A DNA stretch of 64,000 bases from CAYNWT01 sp964450955 (lineage in GTDB: Bacteria > Planctomycetota > Planctomycetia > Planctomycetales > Planctomycetaceae). The translations under genes were made by a program, and so were the position numbers. Under the pieces are notes generated by a model. The model had not been told where the DNA came from and ran no database searches. It saw only the letters and a list, made by a program, of their open reading frames with translations. How positions within the stretch are numbered: position 1 is the first letter of the stretch; every line of letters starts with the position of its first letter. The stretch is taken from positions 1-64,000 of the forward strand of contig CAYVFI010000005.1 in assembly GCA_964450955.1 (NCBI GenBank). Direction: 5' to 3'. Below are positions 36,306 through 44,804 of this stretch, one piece after another.

Positions 36306-38091
36306 TGGGTTCCGTTTTCAATCGCCACACGTGGAACGTCTCTGTTTCACGCGCGTTGGTTCCCGCCATCTTAGCGGCCTCGCGATCATTCAAAAGCACC
36401 AAATCACTCGGCAAAACATCGTACGAATCGACTCGGTCGTATAGCCGGACAAGGTCACCCGACATGCCATCAAACGCCTCGGTTCGTCTCGCGTGGGGGC
36501 CTTCGATTAACAGCACGTCATACGGCTTGCCGCCCGGAGATGGTGCTGAATTCGGAATCGAACTGACGGGCCTGGTCAGCACTCCCGAAGCGTTTAAGTG
36601 ATACAGCAACGCGGGTTCGCCAAACGTGTAGACGACGGTTTGATTGCGATCTTTGACGCATTCATCAATCGTGGTTGCCGCCAGCGTGCGCATACTGGAA
36701 CGCGGTTTCCACGCGGCAATTTGTGCGTTGGGAAGCACTTCGTTCTTCACAATGACAAATGCCGACAGGCCGCACAGAACCATCATCATGAGGTTCTGCT
36801 GGGTGACCGGTCGCTTCTTTTCTTTACGACCGTGCCACCGCAGGTTAGCTCGAACCCACCAACTGATTCCGGCTCCGGCACCCAACCAGACGGCGATCAG
36901 CCACGGCAGTGTGAGTCGCGGGTACGGTCGATAAGTGGGCGTCATGAGTGTCAGCGAACCGATCCAAACGAAGACGACCAGGCATGGCAGTGTCCACCGC
37001 GCGATGGCTTGGTCGTTGGTTGCTTCTTCTGATTCAGGTGGGATGCAAGGCCAGCGAAGTCGTCCGGCAAGTCCGCCCATCGCCAGGCAAACCAGGATGG
37101 ATGTTGTGCCGACTCCCGACGCTGCCAACAACACCAACAGCGCGCTGCCAAGAACCACCTTCAGGATTAACGGTGCGGTGAGTTCGAACTCGTCGATTGA
37201 GTTCCACATGAAATGTCTTGAACGCAGTTGCCAGGCAACGTTCAACAGCGCGGCCAGTCCTAAACTGATCCAGGCCAACCAGCCATCAAGAACGCGATGG
37301 GAGTCGAACAGTTGCCTGGCTGAATCGAACCAGCCCGCGAACCCGACGACGTACCTTTGGTGGTTCTCCTGCACTGCTGCATAACCGCCGGTTGATTCCA
37401 GTCCAAAGTACACCGGACACCAAACACCAACCGCCACCAATCCCATCAACGCGACGCACGTGATTGCAGTCACGGGCCGCGCGGGTTTCTGATGCAGCAG
37501 GATCCAAAGGATGGTTGCCGTGCCGACAATGGCAACGGGCAGCCAGCCGCTGTACTTGCACCACCAGGCCAGGCCACATGCAATGCCGCCCAATACTGCA
37601 TGACCGAAACGTCGATCGCGCACTGCTTCGGTTCCGAGGTAGACGGCCAGCAATAGGAAGAAGCCAAGGTACACGTCAGTCAAAGCCGCGCGGCTGTAGA
37701 TGATATGGAACTCGCTAAGGGCTGCGATGATTGCGGTTGGCCATGCGGCTTCTGTTCCGAACCAGCGACCTGCAACATGGAAGACCAGTGCAACAGTGAG
37801 TGCTCCGAACAACACGCCCGGCAGCATTGTTCCGTTACTGGTATGGCCAAGAAACGTTGTGCTCCATTCCATCACTGAAGGAACCAATGGCGGCGCGTAG
37901 AGATGACGCAGCGGATACTGAAAGCCTTCGCTCTCATCAAAGAAGATGTTTGACGAGTACACACCTTCGTCGAAGTGTTCCACTGCAGCGCGTTGAAGGA
38001 ACATAGCGCGAAGTGTCAGCGCGAGTAAGAAGACGGTCAGTAGTTGCAACCTTTTCTTGGAAGCGGATTGTGTTTTCAGTTCTCTGATCAC
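36298..38091 (-). CDS. Polytopic membrane glycosyltransferase-like protein (GT39 type)
   Basis: The reading frame is open to 38370, but its first ~93 codons run through the parS-like cluster and translate to non-conserved sequence (repeated FHVKQ/FHVER words). I therefore place the start near the GTG at 38091 (597 aa), just after the last parS-like site. The protein has an N-terminal helix (LLTVFLLALTLRAMFL), then EHFDEGVYSS, an Asp-Glu catalytic-loop-like motif of GT-C enzymes that use polyprenyl-phosphate sugars. About eleven further membrane helices and a C-terminal soluble domain follow. The ribosome binding site is poor, so the exact start is uncertain. Confidence 0.75.
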   Translation of the reverse strand: MIRELKTQSASKKRLQLLTVFLLALTLRAMFLQRAAVEHFDEGVYSSNIFFDESEGFQYPLRHLYAPPLVPSVMEWSTTFLGHTSNGTMLPGVLFGALTVALVFHVAGRWFGTEAAWPTAIIAALSEFHIIYSRAALTDVYLGFFLLLAVYLGTEAVRDRRFGHAVLGGIACGLAWWCKYSGWLPVAIVGTATILWILLHQKPARPVTAITCVALMGLVAVGVWCPVYFGLESTGGYAAVQENHQRYVVGFAGWFDSARQLFDSHRVLDGWLAWISLGLAALLNVAWQLRSRHFMWNSIDEFELTAPLILKVVLGSALLVLLAASGVGTTSILVCLAMGGLAGRLRWPCIPPESEEATNDQAIARWTLPCLVVFVWIGSLTLMTPTYRPYPRLTLPWLIAVWLGAGAGISWWVRANLRWHGRKEKKRPVTQQNLMMMVLCGLSAFVIVKNEVLPNAQIAAWKPRSSMRTLAATTIDECVKDRNQTVVYTFGEPALLYHLNASGVLTRPVSSIPNSAPSPGGKPYDVLLIEGPHARRTEAFDGMSGDLVRLYDRVDSYDVLPSDLVLLNDREAAKMAGTNARETETFHVWRLKTEPND

Positions 38092-38097
38092 GAAGTC

Positions 38098-38329
38098 TGT
38101 TTCACATGAAACGCGCGCGGTTGTGTTACAGTGAGGTGTAGTCGATACCGCGCGCGGCGTCGAGTCTTGTGTTTGCCGTGCGCGGTGTGCGGAGTGTTGT
38201 TTCACATGAAACGCAAAACAGATTTCGCGCGCACTTCGTTCCACATGAAACGCGCGCAGTTTTGTTTCATGTGAAACAGGAACGGTGCCAGTGAAGGCGC
38301 GATGCGCGCGGTGGGTTCCATGTGGAACG
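38098..38329. promoter_or_regulatory. Cluster of five parS-like ParB-binding palindromes
   Basis: Five 16-bp sites closely match the bacterial parS consensus TGTTTCACGTGAAACA: TGTTTCACATGAAACG at 38098-38113 and 38198-38213, CGTTCCACATGAAACG at 38237-38252, TGTTTCATGTGAAACA at 38263-38278, and GGTTCCATGTGGAACG at 38314-38329. They are separated by CGCGCG-rich spacers. parB lies in the same window. The central CATG instead of CG is a consistent variation. Confidence 0.72.
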
Positions 38330-38397
38330 CGCGCATTGAAGTGCGGTGTCTCAAAGAAGCGGACTCGCATACGGAATTAGGTGATGGAGATTCGGAG

Positions 38398-38700
38398 AGT
38401 ACGGTTTGGTTCTGAGCAACCAACGCCGAAGGTGTTGAACATCAAAGCCCAGCGTCGCGAAGCGCACGCTGGGTTCAGGTTAGCGGGACTCCTTGTACCC
38501 CAACGGGGTTCCGCAACACGCCTGGCCTCGGATGTGAAACCCCTTCGGGGTATTGGTGTGTGTGGCGACAGATACCCAAGGTGTGCTGCGCGACCTCGGG
38601 CTTTGATGTTGAACCGCGTTGCGGTTCGCTTGGATTGGGCGATCATGGAGATGGTCCAATCGCTCATGCTTGGGGCTCGGAGGCCCGCAAGTACGGGGCG
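38398..38700. repeat. Composite intergenic repeat (family C) with a family B arm
   Basis: This includes AAGGTGTTGAACATCAAAGC, GGATGTGAAACCCCTTCGGG and the palindrome GAACCGCGTTGCGGTTC (38614-38630). It ends with a single family B arm (CTTGGGGCTCGGAGGCCC). The same words in the same order occur at 43018-43430. It lies in the ~860-bp gene-free stretch before the small TPR gene, which also holds the parS-like cluster. Confidence 0.72.
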
Positions 38701-38954
38701 CTCTCACTTGACGTTGGCCAGATGGTGTTGGGCCGCGGTTACTGGTGGGCGGTTCCTCCCAACGGCTGGGCAGCACCAAACTGTCCCCAAGCAAACGCAG
38801 ATGCTGAGAGTCCAGCGAGACTTGTCCTTCAGGGGTTCAGGGCAATCGGGTTGGCTGTGGTTGTCTGCGCCGGGGGCTTCTCTATCATTACGGTGGCTAC
38901 GGTCAGGGGACCGGGCCGATTCATCAACGCCCATGCGGCAACAGGAACACAGAC

Positions 38955-39281
38955 ATGTCGAATCCCGACAAGATGTACGACGAAGCTCACGCTTTGAAAG
39001 AGGCCGGAGATCTGGAAGGAGCCGTCGCGAAGCTCAAGGAAATTCTTGCGATCGACGCGAACCACTCCCTCACGCACTCGGCGTTGGCCGTGCACCTGCA
39101 GCGACTCGGCAAGCCTGAAGAGGCTATGGTTCATGCCAAGAAGGTTGTCGAACTGGATCCAAACGACCCGTTCGCTTACCAGCAGCTATCTGTGATTTCC
39201 CAACGGTGCGGCCTGATTCAGGAAGCCGAAGACGCGATGGAAAAAGGCCACCAGGTCAAATCCAATCCGGGCGGTGGTTGA
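38955..39281 (+). CDS. Small tetratricopeptide repeat protein
   Basis: The 108-aa protein has about two and a half TPR units (MYDEAHALKEAGDLEGAVAK; HSALAVHLQRLGKPEEAMVH; PFAYQQLSVISQRCGLIQEA) and a Gly-rich end. No signal peptide. It presumably mediates a protein-protein contact. It is flanked by repeat-rich DNA on both sides. Confidence 0.82.
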   Translation: MSNPDKMYDEAHALKEAGDLEGAVAKLKEILAIDANHSLTHSALAVHLQRLGKPEEAMVHAKKVVELDPNDPFAYQQLSVISQRCGLIQEAEDAMEKGHQVKSNPGGG

Positions 39282-39343
39282 GGCGGCGGCGGTGGCTGCT
39301 AGTTAGCAGCCATGTGATTCGCTCGAACTCGAGCAGTTGTTTT

Positions 39344-39523
39344 ACCTCTCCCGTTTGCGGGAGAGGTCAGGCTATCAGGCCCGGGAGAGGGCCTGACTTC
39401 GCCTGGTGTTTTGATTCTTGAAGGTCTGATCCGGGGACGTGTCTTTGGTCTGACTTCGTTCGTATTGGCGGTTACCCTCTCCCGCGGCTGAGACCGCGAC
39501 CTCTCCCGCAAGCGGGTCAGGTG
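39344..39523. repeat. Dispersed palindromic repeat family A, copies 3a and 3b
   Basis: The hairpin ACCTCTCCCGTTTGCGGGAGAGGT lies at 39344-39367, with a second GGGAGAGGGCCTGAC arm to 39395. The full unit with CCCTCTCCCGCGGCTGAGAC and GCAAGCGGGTCAGGTGAC is at 39475-39523. The last bases of the repeat supply a GTG in frame with the downstream gene. Confidence 0.78.
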
Positions 39524-39562
39524 ACATGCGCGACGGCGGGGGCGACTGCGGATTGGTTCCCG

Positions 39563-40579
39563 ATGCTCCCACCAAATCAGCAACTTGTCGGTCCCGGTAA
39601 ATGGCCAGTGGTCGGTGAGAAGGCGCCGCGAGAAGATGGTTCCCCGTGGAACATCACCGTGCGTGGTTGCGTAGATCGCGAAGTCACTCTGTCGTTGGAT
39701 GCTGTCAGTGAGCTTGGTGTTGTCGAACGCGAAATCGATGTTCACTGCGTGACTCGGTGGTCGCGACCGGGGATGCTGTTTACCGGAGTGCCGCTTTCGG
39801 CGGTGCTGAACCAGGCCGGACTCACGGCCGAAGGTCGGTTCGTCTCGTTTGTCGCTCGCAGCGAACGGAATCACTCGACGTCATTGTCGCTTGAGTATCT
39901 GTCAACTGTCGAGGCGTTGATCGCATTGACGGCAGATGGCGAACCGATTGCGACGCAGCATGGTGGGCCGGTTCGGATGGTGATTCCCGGACGGTATTTT
40001 TACAAGAGTGTGAAGTGGCTGGAGACTATTGATGTCCTGGCGGAAGATCGGCTGGGCTACTGGGAAGCCGACATTGGCTACCACAACAACGCCGATCCGT
40101 GGGCCGAACAGCGGTTTGTTGCGGGCAATATTTCAAAGCAGTTGGCCACGCAATTAATTGAGGAACGCAACTTCCGCGGGCTGGATTTGCTGAGCATCGA
40201 TTGTTCGAACCGGCGGTTGGATGGACTGATTGCGACGGGAGCCGCATTGCGAAACGCGGACTTTCGAGGAGCCTCATTGCGGAACGCGAATTTCGATGGA
40301 GCCAACCTGTCGGGGGCTCGGATGGACGGTTGCGACCTGACCGGTTCCAGCTTCAAAGGGGCCGATATCGAAGGCGCCGACTTCCGACGAGCAACGCTGA
40401 AAGACGTTGATTTATCGGGCGCATCATTTTTTGGAGCGAGTTTTTGTTTATCGGATACCGGGTTCCCAGACGCGGCTATTGTGAACGCGAACACGAAAAT
40501 TGACGCCGCCAGCCTCGACGCACTGACCGACGATCAGAGACAATTCCTCGCAGCCGCAATCGCCGCTGCTACTGAGTAA
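39563..40579 (+). CDS. Sulfite oxidase-like molybdopterin domain fused to pentapeptide repeats
   Basis: From the ATG at 39563 the protein is 338 aa. Residues ~1-190 match the oxidoreductase molybdopterin-binding (SUOX/MsrP) fold: VRGCVDREVTLSLD, then HCVTRWS with the Cys expected to ligate molybdenum, GVPLSAVL, GGPVRMVIPGRYFYKSVKW and WEADIGYHNNADPW. Residues ~215-310 are pentapeptide repeats (A-(D/N)-(F/L)-X-X: ADFRGASLRNANFDGANLSG). There is no signal peptide. The fusion is unusual; the repeat coil may be a scaffold. A GTG at 39521 inside a family A repeat could add 14 residues. Confidence 0.83.
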   Translation: MLPPNQQLVGPGKWPVVGEKAPREDGSPWNITVRGCVDREVTLSLDAVSELGVVEREIDVHCVTRWSRPGMLFTGVPLSAVLNQAGLTAEGRFVSFVARSERNHSTSLSLEYLSTVEALIALTADGEPIATQHGGPVRMVIPGRYFYKSVKWLETIDVLAEDRLGYWEADIGYHNNADPWAEQRFVAGNISKQLATQLIEERNFRGLDLLSIDCSNRRLDGLIATGAALRNADFRGASLRNANFDGANLSGARMDGCDLTGSSFKGADIEGADFRRATLKDVDLSGASFFGASFCLSDTGFPDAAIVNANTKIDAASLDALTDDQRQFLAAAIAAATE

Positions 40580-40755
40580 AGCCCGGTCAAAAAGTGTAGC
40601 CGACTCAGACCCTGAGTCAGTTGTCCAGCGGACGCGGTCGCGACTTCGAACCGGGATCGACCGGAAGCCTTAGTCGATGAAATTACGGTTCACACAATGA
40701 GTTTTGTCGCGGTTGGTGAGGATCTACCGCTGTCAGTTTGAAAATGGAGATCTCA

Positions 40756-42510
40756 ATGACTTTCGAATCGATGCAACGCTTGTCACCGAGGCGGAATTCG
40801 ACCACCGCGACGAATGTTGGCGGGCTAGTGGATGAGCAGTTGGTTCACTTCGGAATCGACGCTGAGTCAGAATTCGGGCAGACGCTGGCGCGCGTCGCTG
40901 GTCGAATTTACGAGACGCAAGGCGATTTGGATGCCATGTGGGCGCTGACTCTGAAAGAGATCAATGGGTTGGATCACGCCGACCGGATTGCTCGGTTCAA
41001 CGCGAAGAAGTTCTTGTCGTTCCAGCTGGCGAAACTTCTGGATACGCTGCAGCATTCGTTCCGCCGCAGCTATCAGTCGTTGGATTACACCGACGCGACC
41101 GAACTTGCCAAAGGCCCCTACCCTGTCTTTGACAACATCACCGCTATCTTCAGCGCGACGCCGGTGATTGCTAGAACGGCGACTTACATCTACGCGTGTG
41201 CTGAGTGGATTGAAGAGGCGTTCCGCGGTCGTGAATTGATGCTGGAGATCTATTCGCGGTTGTTGAACCCGACCAGTATTTCGCTGGCGAACTATGTGGT
41301 CGATCTGGAGTGCGGGCCATACTCGGGCGAGTACCTGGCCTGGAACTTCAACAGTGGGATGGCCGCGATTGACTCGACACTTTCCCATGTGTTGGGTCGT
41401 GACGACATCCTCATCACCAGTCGGAACATCTACGGTGGAGCCTGGCAGCTGATTCACGATTGGTTCGCGAAGCCATCCAACCTTGCTGTCGCGGTGGAGA
41501 CATTCGACGGTTACGACGCCGAATCGTTCGGCAAAGTTATGGAGGCGACCAAGCAGAAGTACGCCGACCGATTGGCCGAAGGCCGTAAAATTTACGTGTA
41601 TCTGGAATCACCGTGTAACCCGCACGGCTACGTTTTGGATGTTCCCGCCATCTGCAAACTCGCGCACGAAAATGGCATGCGAGTCATGTTGGACGCGACC
41701 GTGGGCACGCCGTTCCTGCACACACCACTACAGCGAGAAGATTCGGCCGAACGTCCCGACTTCGTGATTCACAGCTACACCAAAGACCTGACCGGAACCG
41801 GCAGCGCCATTGCTGGCGGCGTGATCGCGAAGAATGAAGATATGTTCGCGCCCAAAGGTTCGCCCGGTTGGGAACACACCATGTTTTGGAATGTGTATTA
41901 CGTGAAGGGAGCGTTCCTGAATGCCGATGCGTCGTTCGAAGTCATCCAGGGCATGCGAACGCTGGCCGACCGGATGCTCAAGAAGTGCATCAACACGCGG
42001 ATCCTGGCGCGGTTCATGGCGGCTCATCCATCAATCGATGTGAACTGCAGCGCGTTGGAAGGTGACGAGAACTACGAACTCAACAAGTCATCCGCGTTCA
42101 TCGGATTGCCATCGCCACTGTTCACAACCAGCATGGGAACGATTCCTCGCGAGCCGTTCCTGCGGTTCTTCGACATGCTTTCCCCGACGTTTGGCCACAT
42201 GATTAGCCTTGGCCAATCCAACACAATCGTCAGTTGCCCCGCGCTGACAACGCACTCAGAACTGGATGAAGAGGCGTTGGCTGCATCTGGCCTGACACCG
42301 ACCACCATTCGTTTTGCGATTGGTGACGAGAACCCAATCGACCTGATCCGTCACCTGGTCGAAACAGCCAAGGTCACCATCGATCTGGCCGTCCCGGGCT
42401 TCAGCGACGGCTTCCCCAAGCCGGACGAGTTTGTGGATGTCATCCGAGAAACCTACGTCGCCGCGCATCGCGATTACATCAGTGATCGATTGGATGGTGT
42501 GCGTACGTAG
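40756..42510 (+). CDS. PLP-dependent enzyme of the Cys/Met metabolism superfamily
   Basis: The 584-aa protein has a fold-type I PLP-dependent core: substrate/cofactor residues around WNFNSGMAAID, NIYGGAWQLI, ESPCNPHGYVLDVPAI and the aspartate in MLDATVGTP. The Schiff-base lysine K343 lies in SYTKDLTGTGSAIAGG. The core resembles cystathionine gamma-synthase/lyase or methionine gamma-lyase proteins but is ~180 residues longer, with an N-terminal helical extension. GGAG precedes the ATG at 40756. The exact substrate is uncertain. Confidence 0.8.
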   Translation: MTFESMQRLSPRRNSTTATNVGGLVDEQLVHFGIDAESEFGQTLARVAGRIYETQGDLDAMWALTLKEINGLDHADRIARFNAKKFLSFQLAKLLDTLQHSFRRSYQSLDYTDATELAKGPYPVFDNITAIFSATPVIARTATYIYACAEWIEEAFRGRELMLEIYSRLLNPTSISLANYVVDLECGPYSGEYLAWNFNSGMAAIDSTLSHVLGRDDILITSRNIYGGAWQLIHDWFAKPSNLAVAVETFDGYDAESFGKVMEATKQKYADRLAEGRKIYVYLESPCNPHGYVLDVPAICKLAHENGMRVMLDATVGTPFLHTPLQREDSAERPDFVIHSYTKDLTGTGSAIAGGVIAKNEDMFAPKGSPGWEHTMFWNVYYVKGAFLNADASFEVIQGMRTLADRMLKKCINTRILARFMAAHPSIDVNCSALEGDENYELNKSSAFIGLPSPLFTTSMGTIPREPFLRFFDMLSPTFGHMISLGQSNTIVSCPALTTHSELDEEALAASGLTPTTIRFAIGDENPIDLIRHLVETAKVTIDLAVPGFSDGFPKPDEFVDVIRETYVAAHRDYISDRLDGVRT

Positions 42511-42522
42511 CGGCCTGGGAAC

Positions 42523-42915
42523 TTATTTGTGAGGCGATCGCGCAGTCTGATTCACTAGCGTAACAACTACCGAAGCGCCCCAGCTGATGAGGGCGTTAAA
42601 CGCTGGCATAATGACGTTGCTGCCGTCGCACGGTAGGCATTGAAAAAGTGTGAGTCCAGACACTGCTCCAGCAGAGGCTGCGGCAACAGAGGCTGCGGCA
42701 ACAGAGGCTGCGGCAACAGAGGCTGCGGCAACAGCTGGCCGAATCCATCGCGACGCAACCGCGTAGCCAATTGCGGCTCCGAGCCCGCAGCCGTCTGGAA
42801 GCATCTCTACCGGCAATCCGCCTTGTACGTGACAGGCAAACGCTACAAGTGGGCCACCAATAATGCACCCGAAGGCAGCAGCGATCATCTTACTTCTGGC
42901 CGCCACAGCTTCCAT
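42523..42915 (-). CDS. Small membrane protein with VAAAS repeats
   Basis: From the internal ATG at 42915 the protein is 130 aa, with hydrophobic segments (MIAAAFGCIIGGPLVAFAC; LGAAIGYAVA; ALISWGASVVVTLV) and a run of four VAAAS-type repeats encoded by a 15-bp tandem repeat (42672-42735). No domain recognised. The number of repeats may vary. A longer start at 42957 is possible. Confidence 0.55.
   Translation of the reverse strand: MEAVAARSKMIAAAFGCIIGGPLVAFACHVQGGLPVEMLPDGCGLGAAIGYAVASRWIRPAVAAASVAAASVAAASVAAASAGAVSGLTLFQCLPCDGSNVIMPAFNALISWGASVVVTLVNQTARSPHK
42672..42735 (-). repeat. 15-bp coding minisatellite (VAAAS)
   Basis: Four near-perfect tandem copies of GAGGCTGCGGCAACA (plus strand) inside the small membrane protein gene, keeping frame. 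Confidence 0.9.
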
Positions 42916-43017
42916 GATTATTCTCCGCGGCGTAAGGAAGTCCGACAGGGGCATCAACCCAAGTGGGACGGCAACGGACTATTGTGATGCACGCAGCCAC
43001 ACATTCCAACGATCGAG

Positions 43018-43400
43018 CCCTAAGGTGTTGAACATTGGAGCCCGGCATCGCGAAATGCACGCTGGGGCCCCGGTCACCGGACGCCTTGTACCCGACCCGG
43101 GTTCCACAAGGCACATGACTCGGATGTGAAACGGCGTTGAGCTTGTGGATAGATGCAGCCCGGAGGGCGCAACAGTCTTTGCCGGTGGCGTCAGCCACCG
43201 GATGCGCCTCCAGATAAAGAGCAGCCCGGAGGGCGACACAACAATTTTATCTCGCTGGACTATGTGTCGCCCTCCGGTCTTCTTCGCCCAGGAAGCACAG
43301 ATACCGAAGGTGCGCTTCGCGATCTTGGATGTTGAACCGCGTTGCGGTTCGCGGGGGTTGAGCGATCATTGAGTGGCTGTAAATGTCAGGTGAGAGTGTC
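43018..43400. repeat. Composite intergenic repeat (family C), second copy
   Basis: It shares AAGGTGTTGAACATTGGAGC, GGATGTGAAACGGCGTTGAG and GATGTTGAACCGCGTTGCGG with 38398-38640 in the same order. An extra insert at ~43150-43285 has its own inverted arms (GCCCGGAGGGCGACACA and TGTGTCGCCCTCCGG) and a CCGGTGGC/GCCACCGG hairpin. A family B element follows immediately. Confidence 0.72.
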
Positions 43401-43402
43401 CC

Positions 43403-43537
43403 GTACTTGCGGGCCTCCGAGCCCCAAGCACGAGCGATTCACCCATCTCAATGATCGTTCTATCCACGCTTAGATATCGATCAACGCTTGCGAGCTATGC
43501 ACGCCGCAAGACCTTGGGGCTCGGAGGCCCCAAGTAC
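43403..43537. repeat. MITE-like palindromic element (family B), single form
   Basis: 135 bp bounded by GTACTTGCGGGCCTCCGAGC and the complementary end GGCCCCAAGTAC, with the core ATCGATCAACGCTTGCGAGC also present twice in 34444-34682. It lies between the small membrane protein and tatD-like genes. Confidence 0.8.
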
Positions 43538-43568
43538 AAGACTGGATGCATTTATCGTTGGACCGACC

Positions 43569-44360
43569 TTAGTTGGGATTTCGTAAAAGGAACACGCGTT
43601 CCGCATTCGCAGTCGTTGCGGCCGCGAGTTCTTCCAGTGGGATACCGCGGGCTTCGGCCAGGTATTCGGCGGTCATGGTGACGTAGGCCGGTTCGTTGCG
43701 TTTGCCGCGTTTGGGTTGGGGAGCGAGATACGGGGCGTCCGTTTCGATAAGCAGTCGGTCCAGTGGAACCGAGGCTGCGACTTCGCGCAGGGATTCGTTT
43801 TTCTTGAACGTGACCATGCCGGCGAACGAGATGTGCATGCCCATCTCAACGCACTTGGCGGCCATGGCGGCGTCGCCACAGAAGCTGTGCATGAGTCCGT
43901 TTAGGGGTCCGAACTTTTCGAACGCGGCCTCAAGTTGCTTCTGAGTGTCGGCTTCGGCTTCGCGACAATGGACGACAAATGGCAGGCCGGTTGTGTGTGA
44001 GAGTTCAAGGTGGCGATCGAATAGTTCTGCCTGTGTCTCGATCGGGGAATAGTCCCAGTAGCGGTCGAGACCCGTTTCGCCGATGCCGACGACTTCGGGG
44101 TGTTTGACCAGTTCAAGTATCTCTTCCCAGTCTCCGGCTTTCATTTCGGAGGCGTAGTTGGGTTGAACTCCAACGACCGCGGACACGTTGGGGAAACGTT
44201 CGGCCAGCGCGACCGCGTTTTGGCTGGTTTGCAGGGTGATACCGATAGTCATCAGGTGTTTGACCCCTGCCTCGTGTGCGCGGTTGACGATGTCTTCGAC
44301 TTCGCGTTCAAAAGCGTCGGCGTCGAGATGGCAGTGGGTGTCGATGAATTCGAGGGGCAT
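43569..44360 (-). CDS. TatD-family metal-dependent DNase/hydrolase
   Basis: The 263-aa TIM-barrel amidohydrolase has the TatD metal-binding pattern: FIDTHCHLD (4-12), GIGETGLD, FVVHCREAE, LMHSFCGD and LLIETDAPYLAPQPKRGKRN. TatD proteins are Mg-dependent 3'-5' DNases linked to DNA repair or quality control. The ATG at 44360 is at the classical start; the open frame further upstream only translates tandem repeats. Confidence 0.93.
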   Translation of the reverse strand: MPLEFIDTHCHLDADAFEREVEDIVNRAHEAGVKHLMTIGITLQTSQNAVALAERFPNVSAVVGVQPNYASEMKAGDWEEILELVKHPEVVGIGETGLDRYWDYSPIETQAELFDRHLELSHTTGLPFVVHCREAEADTQKQLEAAFEKFGPLNGLMHSFCGDAAMAAKCVEMGMHISFAGMVTFKKNESLREVAASVPLDRLLIETDAPYLAPQPKRGKRNEPAYVTMTAEYLAEARGIPLEELAAATTANAERVFLLRNPN

Positions 44361-44804
44361 GTGATTGTGCTGAGGGGGCAAAGGGGCAAAGGGTTGAAGG
44401 GTTGAAGGGTTGAAGGGTTGAAGGGTTGAAGGGTGGACGGGGTGAAGGGGTGAAGGGGTGAAGGGGATAGTAGTGTGTGGTGCTGGCGGTACGAATGGTT
44501 GCGGACGCAAATAGGCTGCGGGGCAGCGTGGTGTGTCGGATTTCGTCAGTTTGTGGGGCGGCGGGGGCAGTCGCTTGGTTCTTCGAATTGCGGAGAGTCT
44601 ACCCGGATCCCTGCGGCGATTGCAGTTTCGTGGAGATCGTGAAATTAATTCTGATTGGCAGAACTCGCTGTGTTTTCTTGGTTTGCCGTTGTGACGACGA
44701 TTGTCGTCGGTTGGTTTCACGACGGCTGTCGGCAGAAAATTTGGGTTTGCAGGTCGATGGGCGTCGTTATAGTTGCGCGACTGATTCGTAAGGTAAATGT
44801 CCAC
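44361..44804. other. Intergenic region with tandem repeat
   Basis: Divergent spacer between the TatD-like and AcpH-like genes. Apart from the tandem array nothing is recognised; AAGGT ~11 nt before 44805 is a possible ribosome binding site. Confidence 0.4.
44379..44468. repeat. GTTGAAGG/GGTGAAGG tandem repeat, copy 1
   Basis: About ten 8-bp units drift from AAGGGGCA through GGGTTGAA to GGGTGAAG just upstream of the TatD-like gene. A related array is at 55782-55845. Confidence 0.85.

Noticed and set aside
38092..38370. N-terminal extension of the glycosyltransferase-like protein
   Set aside because: The codons run through the parS-like cluster and its CGCGCG spacers and have no protein-like composition.
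38381..39118. A 245-residue open frame on the plus strand
   Set aside because: It is made mostly of family C/B repeat sequence and overlaps the small TPR gene; no conserved domain.
44379..44468. CRISPR-like repeats
   Set aside because: Units are 8 bp and directly adjacent, with no spacers and no cas genes.
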